This document shows positions 1 through 8,700 of a stretch of DNA of 64,000 bases, in pieces (the first letter of the stretch is position 1; every line of letters starts with the position of its first letter). The notes under the pieces are model-generated. The model worked only from the letters and a program-made list of their open reading frames with translations, did no database searches and was not told the DNA's origin. The position numbers were made by a program, and so were the translations under genes. Source of the DNA: an uncultured Bacteroidales bacterium (GTDB taxonomy: Bacteria; Bacteroidota; Bacteroidia; Bacteroidales; Bacteroidaceae); the NCBI GenBank assembly GCA_902779165.1, contig CACZAN010000012.1, positions 40,814-104,813 of the forward strand, read 5' to 3'.

Positions 1-1014
1 GGAAGGCTCTGCGCTGTTGGCTCTTATCTCCTCGAAATGTTTGAGCACGCCCTCATGCATGACGGTAAGGCCGAGTGGCTGCTGTGACGGCTTGCCTTTC
101 GCGCGTACCATAATAATATAGTTGTTGTCTTCTCGATTCAGTTGAAGAGCAACTCCGTCTGCTTCGGCTCGTGGAAGGTCGGCTTTCACACTCCGGCCAT
201 CCTTAGTGGTGAAGGTGGCGGTATACTTCTTTCCTGCTTCAGGGGTGAGGATGAAACTGCCGCGACCGCGGTTCATCGTAGCAGCCTCCTGACCAGCGAC
301 ACTCAGGGTTCCTTCCAGATACTCACCCTCGTTCGTGGCCGCCTCGAATGCCACGCGACAAGGCACACCGGCGACAAGACTGCCGCCCTCGGGGAAGAGG
401 GAGAGCATGAGTTCGCTGGGTTTGGGCGCATCTTTGAAATAACGCCGCAAAGGACGCAGCGTCATATCGTGGTAGTATTCACCGGGTTGCTTGGGTTTGT
501 CGTAGACCGGGAAGACACGGGAGTAGAGCTTGTCATAGTCACGATAGTATTCTTCCGTCATCATCTTGGAGTAGAACCAAAGCTCAGAGGACCAGGTATG
601 AGGATGTTCTGTCCTTCCCCAGTTCAGTTGCCACCGCGTGTAGGCTCGCAACTCGAAATAGCCACTATATAATGTGTCTGGCAGCGCGAAGAAACCGTTG
701 CCGCGCCCTTCTTTCATCTCAATGAGTTTTCGTTCAACGAGATAGCCGTCGTGGTTCCATAATTCGGCATTGAGCACGCGGGAAATCTTGCTTGGGTGGT
801 CATCGTTGGTACGGCGGGAGTAGGCCGCGAACCAGATGGTGTCGCCAAGGAAATAGCTGGTGTTGTCCATGTGGACATACACTTTTTCCTGTGGGATGCG
901 CTCACCGAAGAGGCGCAGGCGTTGGGTGAGGCTGTCGAGGGTCGAGGACTTTGCTAAAGCTGATATTACAAGACTCCCCAAAAAGCAAATAAAGAATTTT
1001 GTAAGAACGTTCAT
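1..1014 (-). CDS. MG2/macroglobulin-like envelope protein, 5' part only
   Basis: An open frame of 338 codons runs off the left edge, so only the N-terminal part is present. The start is an ATG followed by a hydrophobic signal segment (residues about 5-21). Around residues 40-65 it carries a PQEKVYVHMDN...YFLGDTIWFAAY block, typical of the MG2 domain in large Bacteroidetes envelope proteins of about 800-1000 residues, some of which also carry a TonB-receptor plug domain. Those proteins are exported and their function is poorly defined. A -7 element lies about 90 bases upstream, back to back with the promoter of the TPR regulator. The family call rests on this N-terminal motif; the missing C-terminus prevents a finer assignment. 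Confidence 0.6.
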   Translation of the reverse strand, partial: MNVLTKFFICFLGSLVISALAKSSTLDSLTQRLRLFGERIPQEKVYVHMDNTSYFLGDTIWFAAYSRRTNDDHPSKISRVLNAELWNHDGYLVERKLIEMKEGRGNGFFALPDTLYSGYFELRAYTRWQLNWGRTEHPHTWSSELWFYSKMMTEEYYRDYDKLYSRVFPVYDKPKQPGEYYHDMTLRPLRRYFKDAPKPSELMLSLFPEGGSLVAGVPCRVAFEAATNEGEYLEGTLSVAGQEAATMNRGRGSFILTPEAGKKYTATFTTKDGRSVKADLPRAEADGVALQLNREDNNYIIMVRAKGKPSQQPLGLTVMHEGVLKHFEEIRANSAEPS

Positions 1015-1103
1015 GAGGATAAGATGTTTTGTGTAAGGGAAATTTCCCTCAGGCATATTAATTTAATAAGATGTTATTTCATATTCAGAGTGTTCGTCGG
1101 CTG

Positions 1104-1111
1104 CAAAGGTA
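1104..1111 (-). promoter_or_regulatory. -7 element (TACCTTTG) of the MG2-like gene
   Basis: The minus strand reads TACCTTTGCAGCC, a standard Bacteroidetes -7 box, and implies a leader of roughly 80-90 bases. Confidence 0.6.
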
Positions 1112-1232
1112 CGATGTTTTTTGTAAAGGAACCAAATATTGTTTGTTGCGTTTTGTCGTATAAAAGTTGCGATTTGTTGCGATAATTGCAAAAATAAATG
1201 GTAGAAATTGCGTTTAATCAGAGAATTATGTG

Positions 1233-1240
1233 TACCTTTG
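1233..1240 (+). promoter_or_regulatory. -7 element (TACCTTTG) of the TPR regulator
   Basis: The box sits 53 bases before the ATG at 1293. It rules out the longer frame that begins inside it at 1230. It also makes the ATG at 1260 unlikely, since that would lie at or near the transcript start. Confidence 0.6.
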
Positions 1241-1292
1241 CTCCCGTCAATTAACATTAATGACTAAATCAAAAGAATTTGAAGTTTGTATT

Positions 1293-2894
1293 ATGGTCTC
1301 CAATAAGAAGTGGTTTGTCATCCTATTTTTAGGACTGAGCATGATGATATCCTGCCAACAGGAAGTTACGCATTTGGAATTGGATGCTGTGGATTCGCTC
1401 TGCAATGTGGATCCGGGTAAAGCATTGGAGCAATTGGATACGTATCAGAATGTCATCCATCGGGCACCAAAACGGGCACGGATGCGCTATGATTTGTTGC
1501 AGGTCAAGGCGCATGACAAAGCTTTCATCCCTCATACTTCTGATTCATTGATGAAGCTGGTGCTGGAATACTATCAGAATCATGGTAGTGTTAACGAACG
1601 GTTGGAAGCAATGTACTACATGGGTAGCGTGTATCGTGACCTGCATGATTCGCCACGAGCGTTGAAATGGTATTTGGAGGCAACGAAATATGGAGAAGAA
1701 CATATCACGGAGGTTGATTCTACAATCTTGCGAAATGTGTATGCTCAGTTGGGAGCAATATATTCTTATCAATATGATTTCAAGAACTCTTTGGAAACTC
1801 ACAAAAGGGAGTTTCAACTATCTAAGGATGCAGATTATGACCCGCGCACGGTGATGGATTTGGCAAATGGGTATGTGCATACTGAAAGAAAAGATTCTGG
1901 ACTCATACTCTATGACAGAGCATTAGATTATATTTTACGCCAGAAGACAGAGGTGCAAAATATAGACATTCTTGCTGGACAAGTGACTCAATTGTCATTG
2001 AGATACCAAGACAAAGAGCGGGCCAAGAGAAGAGTGGCAATTTTGAGGCTTTTCCCTGAGTTGGATTCTGTATATAATGTGACGTCAGGTCTTGGCAACT
2101 ATTATCTTGCATTTGGGCCTGCGGATTCAGCCATATACTTTTATAAAAAGACAATTGCTTCATCCCCCGATTTACAAATAAAAATGGGAGCGGCACGCAA
2201 CTTGACACATTTATATGGTAAAATAGGTCAGAAAGACTCCATGTACCATTATACGCTTTTTTATGTGCAACTCAATGACTCATTAGTTCGTATGCAACAA
2301 TGGGAACAGGATCGAATAGTTCAAAATGAATTTGAGTATCGAAGAAACAAGCAGGCGGAAGAGGAGGCATATAGGGAAGCGGCTGAAGCGAAGCAACTAT
2401 TGATGGGATGTTGTATTGCAGCCTTGGTAGTGCTACTTATTCTCGTACTTATAATGTGGGAACGAGAACGAAGGGGCAGAAATACAATACATCATAAGGA
2501 TAAGGAGATGGACGCTATTCGCGGACAACTCAATAGGACTATTGAGGAGAATGAGGATTTGTCATCACGTTGGGATATGGAGTTGAAGAAGAGGGAGGTC
2601 GTGGACCTAGATTTGTCGGAAGTCAAGGAGTCTCTTAGGAGGAAAGCTGCCGGTCACAATGTGGGAAAGAGTAAGCGTGAACTAATCAAAGAGATGTTTG
2701 CTGTTGTAGATATGGCATACCCTGACTTCGGAACGAGTGTCCGTCAGAAAATCCCAACTATTTCGAAAGACGACCTCAGCATGATTTATATGAAACAGCT
2801 TGGCCTGAGCACCATAGAAATAGCTTCGATTATAGGGTTAGACCGCAGTAATGTCCATCGCCACCTGAAAGCCATCGAAGAAAAGCTGGAATAG
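1293..2894 (+). CDS. TPR lipoprotein with transmembrane segment and C-terminal helix-turn-helix
   Basis: 533 residues. The N-terminus has a lipoprotein-type signal (FLGLSMMISC, lipobox cysteine near residue 22). It is followed by helical repeats that look like TPRs (about 30-330), one clear transmembrane helix near 370-390, a charged coiled-coil stretch, and a C-terminal LuxR/sigma-4-like helix-turn-helix (STIEIASIIGLDRSNVHRHL). Bacteroidetes encode many such membrane-bound TPR-HTH proteins, thought to pass an envelope signal to a cytoplasmic DNA-binding domain. The start at 1293 was chosen because it gives the lipobox and leaves a 40-50 base leader. It is divergent from the MG2-like gene, which it may control. 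Target and ligand are unknown. Confidence 0.7.
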   Translation: MVSNKKWFVILFLGLSMMISCQQEVTHLELDAVDSLCNVDPGKALEQLDTYQNVIHRAPKRARMRYDLLQVKAHDKAFIPHTSDSLMKLVLEYYQNHGSVNERLEAMYYMGSVYRDLHDSPRALKWYLEATKYGEEHITEVDSTILRNVYAQLGAIYSYQYDFKNSLETHKREFQLSKDADYDPRTVMDLANGYVHTERKDSGLILYDRALDYILRQKTEVQNIDILAGQVTQLSLRYQDKERAKRRVAILRLFPELDSVYNVTSGLGNYYLAFGPADSAIYFYKKTIASSPDLQIKMGAARNLTHLYGKIGQKDSMYHYTLFYVQLNDSLVRMQQWEQDRIVQNEFEYRRNKQAEEEAYREAAEAKQLLMGCCIAALVVLLILVLIMWERERRGRNTIHHKDKEMDAIRGQLNRTIEENEDLSSRWDMELKKREVVDLDLSEVKESLRRKAAGHNVGKSKRELIKEMFAVVDMAYPDFGTSVRQKIPTISKDDLSMIYMKQLGLSTIEIASIIGLDRSNVHRHLKAIEEKLE

Positions 2895-2979
2895 CCATAC
2901 AATCATGAAGCCAAAGAAGTGAGCCGATAAGCAAACTTTGTGTAGTGTGTAGTGTTTTATGTATGGTATGAACTCCGAG

Positions 2980-4953
2980 CTACGGCGCGGTGACGTCCAT
3001 CTCGAAGGAGGTGGCGGGGAGGGCGTTGGCGGAGGAGCGGAGGTCGGCGTCGATGGGGTTGTCCTTCCAGGCGTAGCGGACGCGGAGGGGCTGAGAGGTC
3101 GAGGGAAGGGTTAGCTCGACGGTGGTGCCGTGGGCGGTGGCGCTCACATTCTGGAAGGGCTGGTTGCCGACGGATATTTCGAAACCGCGGACGGGGCCCT
3201 CGGCCAAGGGGGTGTCGAAGGTGATGAGGACACGATTGCCGGTGGTCTGCGTGGCACTCAGGGGCTGGGGCGAGAGGGTGACTTTCTTGCCGAAGACGAG
3301 GTCGTCGAAGGCGAGGGCGCAGCGCTCGGCGAGTTCTTTCTTGCGCAGGGGGTGGATGTCATTCGCTTCGCCCAAGCCGAGGGCCACGGCGAGGCGGGCA
3401 TTGGGGGTGGCGGCGACGGCGCGGCGCTGGCTCTCGCGCAGACGGGCCCAGCTGCTCTCCTGCGGTTGGGCGCTGGGTTCCATGAAGTTGGCGAGCTGCA
3501 CGATGACGAAGGGCAGCAAGGGCTGACGGAACAGCTGGCGCCAGGTGGAAATCAGCGTGGTGAGTTCCTGCTCGTAGAGGACGGGGCGGTCGGTGTTGGA
3601 CTCGCCCTGGTACCACACGGCACCGGCGAAGGTGTAGGGGGCGAGGGGCGAGAGCATGCCGTTGTAGGCTGCCGATGCCATATTCTGATAGTTAGAGGGC
3701 AGTCCGGGCTGCGATGGCATCTGCACGCCGTCGTGTGCGAGCCATTCTTCGGAGAGGGGCTGCACGGTGCCGTCGGCGAAGATGATCTGATAGGGTTTCT
3801 GCTGGATGAACTTCGGATAGAGGCCGCGGTTGACGAAGCGTACGGTGAGGACATTGTCGCCTTCGCGCAGGAGATGGCCTGGCAGGGTGTAGCGCCGCGG
3901 AGGATACTGGTAGCCAGTGCTTCCTATCTGCTGTCCGTTGAGGTAGGTGAAGTCTGCATCCACGAGGGTGCCCAGCAACAGGCGGGCATCCTTGCCGGCA
4001 TGAGCGGCGTCGATATGAATGTGCTGGCGCAGCCAGTAGGTGCCGCAGAAGCCCCGTCGCGGCTGGGCTGTCAGGTGATATTGGTTGGTGGGCTGCCAGC
4101 CGCTGTCGTCGAGGTCTGCTGCCGTCCATCCCTCTGTGATGCCCGGGTCGAGTTCTTCGAGGAGCTGGTTCCAGCGCTGCGAAGCCCGCATATTGGCGGC
4201 TGCCGTCTGCTGGCGGTACTCGGCATCATCGTGCAGGCGTGCCTCGGTGACCATCAGGGGTGCGAAGCGCTGCACCTCGTTCACGGGTAGCCATGATTCG
4301 ATGGGTGTGCCGCCCCAGCTGCTCTGCACAATACCTTGGACTACGCCCGTCTGCTGCAGCATTCGCTTGCCCATGAAATAGCCGAGGGCGGTGAAGCGCC
4401 AGCCGGAGCGTCGCGACAGATACTGCCATCCGCTGCTGCGGACATCATTGCGTGGTGCGTGGAGCTCTGCGGTGTTCTCTACCTTGAAGAGTCTCACGCG
4501 CGAGGTGCTGTCGTTGTCGATCTCATCGGGATATTGCGGGTGGACTCGCTCCAGGTTGGTGTCGATATTCGACTGGCCGCTGAAGAGCCATACATCGCCC
4601 ACCCACACGTCGCTGATCTCCTGCACCTCGGCAGCGTCGCCAGCGGTGATGCGCAGGCGGAAGGGGCCTCCGGCTTTCTGCGAGGGCAGCGTCAGGGACC
4701 AGTAGCCTTGGGCGTCGGCGGTGGCAGAGGCGGTGCAGAGGGGCTTGGAGGCTTTGCCCTCCTTCAACAGGGAAACGGTGACGGGCTGCGTGGCATCTGC
4801 CCAACCCCAGACGGTGAGGGGGCGGTTGCGCTGGAGCACCATGCCGTCGGAAATCAGACGGGGCAGCCGCAGGGCGGCATTGGCAGCCGGAACGAGGGTG
4901 AGGAACAGAAGGCTGAGGGACAACGCGAGGCGGGAGATGAAAGAATGGAGCAT
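2980..4953 (-). CDS. sialate O-acetylesterase-like SGNH esterase
   Basis: 657 residues from an ATG that gives a clean signal peptide (cleavage near ANA, residue 26). The sequence shows FSGQSN with the nucleophile Ser128, the block QSSWGGTPIESW, and DIHPLRKKE near residue 531 carrying the Asp/His of the catalytic centre. This is the SASA/DUF303 arrangement. A jelly-roll-like insert lies between the first and second parts of the catalytic domain, as in the larger family members. Such enzymes remove O-acetyl groups from sugars, including sialic acid and acetylated plant polysaccharides; the substrate cannot be read from sequence. It lies 174 bases downstream of the TonB receptor on the same strand and may share its transcript. 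Confidence 0.8.
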   Translation of the reverse strand: MLHSFISRLALSLSLLFLTLVPAANAALRLPRLISDGMVLQRNRPLTVWGWADATQPVTVSLLKEGKASKPLCTASATADAQGYWSLTLPSQKAGGPFRLRITAGDAAEVQEISDVWVGDVWLFSGQSNIDTNLERVHPQYPDEIDNDSTSRVRLFKVENTAELHAPRNDVRSSGWQYLSRRSGWRFTALGYFMGKRMLQQTGVVQGIVQSSWGGTPIESWLPVNEVQRFAPLMVTEARLHDDAEYRQQTAAANMRASQRWNQLLEELDPGITEGWTAADLDDSGWQPTNQYHLTAQPRRGFCGTYWLRQHIHIDAAHAGKDARLLLGTLVDADFTYLNGQQIGSTGYQYPPRRYTLPGHLLREGDNVLTVRFVNRGLYPKFIQQKPYQIIFADGTVQPLSEEWLAHDGVQMPSQPGLPSNYQNMASAAYNGMLSPLAPYTFAGAVWYQGESNTDRPVLYEQELTTLISTWRQLFRQPLLPFVIVQLANFMEPSAQPQESSWARLRESQRRAVAATPNARLAVALGLGEANDIHPLRKKELAERCALAFDDLVFGKKVTLSPQPLSATQTTGNRVLITFDTPLAEGPVRGFEISVGNQPFQNVSATAHGTTVELTLPSTSQPLRVRYAWKDNPIDADLRSSANALPATSFEMDVTAP

Positions 4954-5127
4954 AGGTTGGAGGTTGAAGAAGTTGTGTCGTTTTGCGACGGAAGTTATGC
5001 GGCCGGGGCCGCGGAAGTTAAAGGGGTTATTGATGGAAAAGGGATAATGTCGGTGCAAAGGTCGGCATTTCAGCGCAAATGCGCTTTCATATATGTCTCA
5101 AAAATCGTAGGCGCAAGTCTCATAGCA

Positions 5128-7287
5128 TCAGAAGCGTAGGCGAACGCCGCCGAGAACCATGATTCCAGGCTGGGGGACGTTGCCGAGGTCGTAGTAATGA
5201 CGGTTGAGCAGGTTGGTGCCTTCGGCCCAGAGTTCGTAGTGGCGAGCGACCCAGCGCAGCTTCAGGTCGAGGGTGGCGTAGGGGGAATAGGGGACGAGCT
5301 GGCCCGTGGACTGCGCATCGTCATAGAGGAGGTAGCTGCCCATGCGGTCCTGCCAGCGCAGGGTCCAGGAGGCCGTGAGGCGCGAGACGATGGGGTGGTC
5401 GAGGGTGCAGACGACCTTGTGGCGCAGGTATTCCATTGCGTAGTTCGACTTGTAGATGTAGGTGTCGTCGTGGCGTTGCTGGTGGATGAAGGCGTAGGAC
5501 AATTGAAAATTGAAAAACGAATAATTTAAAGTGGTCTGGAGTTGGAAGCCCATGTTGTCGAGGTCGAAGTTGGCGCTGTGGAAGACATCGTCGGGGGAGT
5601 ACATCACCCAGTCAATCATATTGGTGCCTCGATGGTAGAAACCTTTCAGGGTGTAGCTGGTGGCCACCTTGCCGAAGCGATAGCTGGCTTTGGCGCCGAG
5701 CTGGAAGCTGTGGCTTTCTTCGGCTCGCATTCCCTGGTTGCCCTCGTGGGTGGGCGACTTGTAGTAGAGGTCGGTGAAGGTGGGCAGACGAAATCCCTTG
5801 CCCCACGAAGCGAAGAGGCGCCAGTGGCTGTCGGGCGTGTAGGCGAGGTCCACACCAGGGTAGAAGTGGAAGGTGTCGTCGAAGCGGCTGTTCTTGTTGG
5901 CGAGGACGCCGGCGCTGGCTGTGAAGTGGGGCAGGAGCAGGGTGTGCTCGATGTTGAAGCTGAGGTTGGTGCGTGTGTCGTGGTGGGTATAGCAGAGGCC
6001 GTCCTCGCCGGCAATGTGGGGGCCTGAGGCGGCGAGGGGCTGCCCAAGGCTGGTGCTGTAGATTTGCTCCTCGCGCACCTCGCCTCCTACGGCGGTGTGT
6101 CCGGCAACCCAACGTATTTCTGCGGTGACTCGTGTTCCATAGACGTCGGTACGGTGGAAGTTCTCGCCCGTCGTGGTGCCTCGGATGAGCTCGAAGTTAT
6201 CAACGAGGCGGTTCCAATAGACCTCGGGGCGCAGGCGCACGCGTCCCTTGGTCTCGGCGCTGAGGCTGGTGATGATGCGGCGGTTGCGCTCATATTGGTT
6301 GGGGTAGGCGGCGGAATAGAAGGTGTTGGCGCCGTAGGACTTCTGGCTGTAGCCGGCTTGGAAGTGAACTCCGAAGTCGTCCGCATCATAGCGAGAATTG
6401 AAATAGGCGTGACCACGCTGGAAATCGGAGTTCGTAGTAGCTCCATCGGAACGCTGGTAGGTACAGGATAGGGAGGTGGAGGACAATCCGCTGTCAGAGA
6501 TGCGATTCAAGGCCATACGTGCATCGGCGCCGAAAGTGGCGTAGGAGCCGCCCTGCACGCCACCCTCGACAGAGATTCTTTTCTCCTTTGTCTCGCCCAA
6601 CGACCCGGAGGTATCCCCTCCTTGACGGGAGGGGGCGGGGGTGGGCCTGTCGGGGGTGAGTCTTTTTCTTGTCACAATATTGATTGCTCCTCCGAAGGCG
6701 CTGGCCCCGTAGACACGTGAGGCAGCCCCCTCGAGGACTTCGATGCGTTCGATGTCGCTGAGGCTGACGGGGAAGTCTGCGGCCAGATGGCCTGTCTGTG
6801 GGGAGGTGATATTGACGCCGTTCAGGAGAATGATGATTTGGTCGAACGTGCCGCCATTGATGCTGATGTCCGTCTGAATACCAAAGCCGCCGCGCTGCCG
6901 GACATCTACGCCGACGGCTGTCTTGAGGAGGTCGTTGACGGACTGCGCCGCCGAAGATTCTATTTGCTGGCGGGTGATGAGACCTACCATGCGCACCGAC
7001 TGCAGGGCTGTCAGAGGCGACATCGTCCCGGCGACGGTGACTTCCGCGAGTTCCTTGTCGTCGGCTACGAGGGTGGAGTCGGCAGCGCTCGTGGCGGGCT
7101 GGGCGGCTTCGACCTTGGGAATGTTGACGCTGGCGAGCATGCCGACAGCGAGCACCCCGATGCGTACTTCGCGATGGAGGCTGGCGAAAACGGCGTAGCC
7201 TCCGCGACAGAAACGGCGGAAGGTGGTGGTCTTCCTCCCTGTGCCCCCTGGGAGGGAACTCAGATTTGAAGGATGATTTTTGAACAT
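5128..7287 (-). CDS. TonB-dependent outer-membrane receptor (BtuB-like architecture)
   Basis: 719 residues. The ATG at 7287 lies 19 bases after the trkA stop, which argues for co-transcription and against a longer frame reaching into trkA. The plug domain is visible (NDLLKTAVGVDVRQRGG, INGGTFDQIIILLNGVNITSPQTGH, IERIEVLEGAASRVYGASAFGGAINIVT), followed by a 22-strand-type barrel ending in aromatic GGVRLRF. No carboxypeptidase-like N-domain is present, so it is not SusC. The N-terminus is unusually long (about 58 residues) and contains GGYAVFASLHREVRIGVLAV before the predicted cleavage. Two GC-rich palindromes (near residues 8-19 and 214-226) and one AT-rich segment are translated within it. 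The ligand is unknown. Confidence 0.8.
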   Translation of the reverse strand: MFKNHPSNLSSLPGGTGRKTTTFRRFCRGGYAVFASLHREVRIGVLAVGMLASVNIPKVEAAQPATSAADSTLVADDKELAEVTVAGTMSPLTALQSVRMVGLITRQQIESSAAQSVNDLLKTAVGVDVRQRGGFGIQTDISINGGTFDQIIILLNGVNITSPQTGHLAADFPVSLSDIERIEVLEGAASRVYGASAFGGAINIVTRKRLTPDRPTPAPSRQGGDTSGSLGETKEKRISVEGGVQGGSYATFGADARMALNRISDSGLSSTSLSCTYQRSDGATTNSDFQRGHAYFNSRYDADDFGVHFQAGYSQKSYGANTFYSAAYPNQYERNRRIITSLSAETKGRVRLRPEVYWNRLVDNFELIRGTTTGENFHRTDVYGTRVTAEIRWVAGHTAVGGEVREEQIYSTSLGQPLAASGPHIAGEDGLCYTHHDTRTNLSFNIEHTLLLPHFTASAGVLANKNSRFDDTFHFYPGVDLAYTPDSHWRLFASWGKGFRLPTFTDLYYKSPTHEGNQGMRAEESHSFQLGAKASYRFGKVATSYTLKGFYHRGTNMIDWVMYSPDDVFHSANFDLDNMGFQLQTTLNYSFFNFQLSYAFIHQQRHDDTYIYKSNYAMEYLRHKVVCTLDHPIVSRLTASWTLRWQDRMGSYLLYDDAQSTGQLVPYSPYATLDLKLRWVARHYELWAEGTNLLNRHYYDLGNVPQPGIMVLGGVRLRF
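5500..5531. repeat. AT-rich insert-like segment within the TonB receptor
   Basis: A 32-base AT-rich stretch containing two AATTGAAA units and ATAATTTAAA in an otherwise GC-rich gene. It is translated in frame as NYSFFNFQL within the barrel. The ATAATTTAAA part recurs inside the GH127 gene at 38489. Confidence 0.5.
6611..6645. repeat. GC-rich palindromic repeat inside the TonB receptor
   Basis: On the minus strand the stretch reads CCCACCCCCGCCCCCTCCC, then GTCA, then AGGAGGGGATA: a C-rich arm facing a G-rich arm. It is translated as PTPAPSRQGGD in the turn after the plug domain. Similar elements recur elsewhere in the window. Confidence 0.6.
7231..7265. repeat. GC-rich palindromic repeat in the signal region of the TonB receptor
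   Basis: The plus strand reads CTTCCTCCCTGTGCCCCCTG followed by GGAGGGAA. It contributes residues of about 8-19 (NLSSLPGGTGRK) to the unusually long N-terminus. Confidence 0.5.
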
Positions 7288-7306
7288 GAGTAATAGTGAT
7301 AATGAT

Positions 7307-8686
7307 TTAATGGAAGATTCCGAAGAGGCCGCCCTGTGGCTTCTCGAAGAAGCGGTCGAGTTCCTTGAAGAGGGCTGTGCGGGAGAACACGACAACGTGG
7401 TCGCTGGGGAGAATCTGGGTGTGACCATTGACGAGCTGTCCTACGCCGTCGCGCACGATGCCGCCGATGGTGATGCCCTTGGGCAGTCCCAGCTTCATTA
7501 CAGGATGACGGGTGACATAGGATCCCTCGACGGCGAGGAATTCTGCCACGTCGGCGTCGGCGATAGTGAGGCTCTTCACACTGGCGACATCCGCTGCCAG
7601 CATCATCTGATAGATGTGTCCGGCGGCGATGGCTTTCTTGTTGATGATGGTGCCGATATCCAGTTTCTCTGCCATCGTGATGTATTCTGTGTTCTCGACG
7701 AGTGCTACGGTTTTGCGGATGCCCATTCGTTTGGCGGCTAAGCAGGCGAGGATGTTCTCTTCGGTGTCGGCTGTGAGGGCGCAGAAGGCTTGTGTCTGGC
7801 GGATGCCTTCCTCCGTCAGCAGGTCCATATCACGGCCGTCGCCGTTGATGACCATGACGTCGTCGTTGTCGAGGAGGTCGCCCAGCTGGTGGCAGCGATT
7901 GAGGTCGCGCTCAATGATCTTTGCCTCCATGTAGTCTGGCAGCAGGTGGCACGTCTGCACGGCAATGCGTCCGCCGCCCATAATCATCAGCCGCTTGACA
8001 TCGGCGTAGCTCTCTTTTCCCACTAAGCGCCGGATGGTGGGCACATATTTCTTGGTGGTCATGAAGTAGGCTATGTCGCCTAACTTCAGTTCATCGAAAC
8101 CGCCGGGGATGATGGTGGCCTCGTCGCGCTTGATGGCAACGATGTGGTAGGGCGAGTCTGGCGGGCATAGGTCTTTTAGCTGCTTGCCGTAAAGGGCGAC
8201 AGCTTCTTCGCGGAGTTTGATGCCCAGAATGATGAGGGCTCCGTTATGTACCTCCCACCACATGCGCACCCAGGAACGCCGCACGCCGGCGACAATCTCC
8301 TGCGCTGCCAGTAGTTCCGGATAGATCAGCGACCCGATGCCCATTTTCTGGAAGAACTCCATGTTGCGTTCCTCAACGTATTCTCCGTTGTCGATTCGTG
8401 CCACAGTCTTCTTGGCTCCGAGTGAATGAGCAAGGATGCAGCAGGTCATGTTGCGGGTCTCGGAGGGCGTCACGGCGATGAAGAGGTCGGCCTGTGGGGT
8501 GCCGGCTTCCTTCAGTCCGTTGATGCTCGTGGGTGGAATGGCCATCGTCATCAGGTCCAGTCCTTCGGAAGCCTGGGCGAGCTTGTCGGCGTCGTCGTCG
8601 AGGAGGACGATATCGTGGTTTTCTTTTGAGAGCAGGGCGGCGAGATGACTGCCAACGGCGCCTGCACCAGCGATGATGATTTTCAT
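7307..8686 (-). CDS. trkA: Trk potassium uptake regulatory subunit TrkA
   Basis: 459 residues with two tandem RCK units. Each has a Rossmann NAD(H)-binding core (GAGAVGSHLAALL at residues 7-19; IMGGGRIAVQTCHLL near 235) followed by a C-terminal ligand-binding lobe. TrkA binds the cytoplasmic face of the TrkH channel and gates potassium uptake in response to nucleotides. The start is 14 bases after the dxs stop, so dxs and trkA are probably one transcript. In related genomes trkH commonly follows trkA; here the next gene is a TonB receptor and no trkH is present in the window. Confidence 0.92.
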   Translation of the reverse strand: MKIIIAGAGAVGSHLAALLSKENHDIVLLDDDADKLAQASEGLDLMTMAIPPTSINGLKEAGTPQADLFIAVTPSETRNMTCCILAHSLGAKKTVARIDNGEYVEERNMEFFQKMGIGSLIYPELLAAQEIVAGVRRSWVRMWWEVHNGALIILGIKLREEAVALYGKQLKDLCPPDSPYHIVAIKRDEATIIPGGFDELKLGDIAYFMTTKKYVPTIRRLVGKESYADVKRLMIMGGGRIAVQTCHLLPDYMEAKIIERDLNRCHQLGDLLDNDDVMVINGDGRDMDLLTEEGIRQTQAFCALTADTEENILACLAAKRMGIRKTVALVENTEYITMAEKLDIGTIINKKAIAAGHIYQMMLAADVASVKSLTIADADVAEFLAVEGSYVTRHPVMKLGLPKGITIGGIVRDGVGQLVNGHTQILPSDHVVVFSRTALFKELDRFFEKPQGGLFGIFH

Positions 8687-8700
8687 AGGCGGAGGTGGGT

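Noticed and set aside
2895-2966. CCATACA/TGTATGG as a terminator between the TPR regulator and the esterase gene
   Set aside because: The arms are seven bases long with a 58-base gap and no T tract.
3130-4290. Long open frame antisense to the esterase gene
   Set aside because: It mirrors the codon pattern of the real minus-strand gene, lacks a promoter and resembles no protein; the same holds for similar long frames antisense to nrdJ, dnaA and groL.
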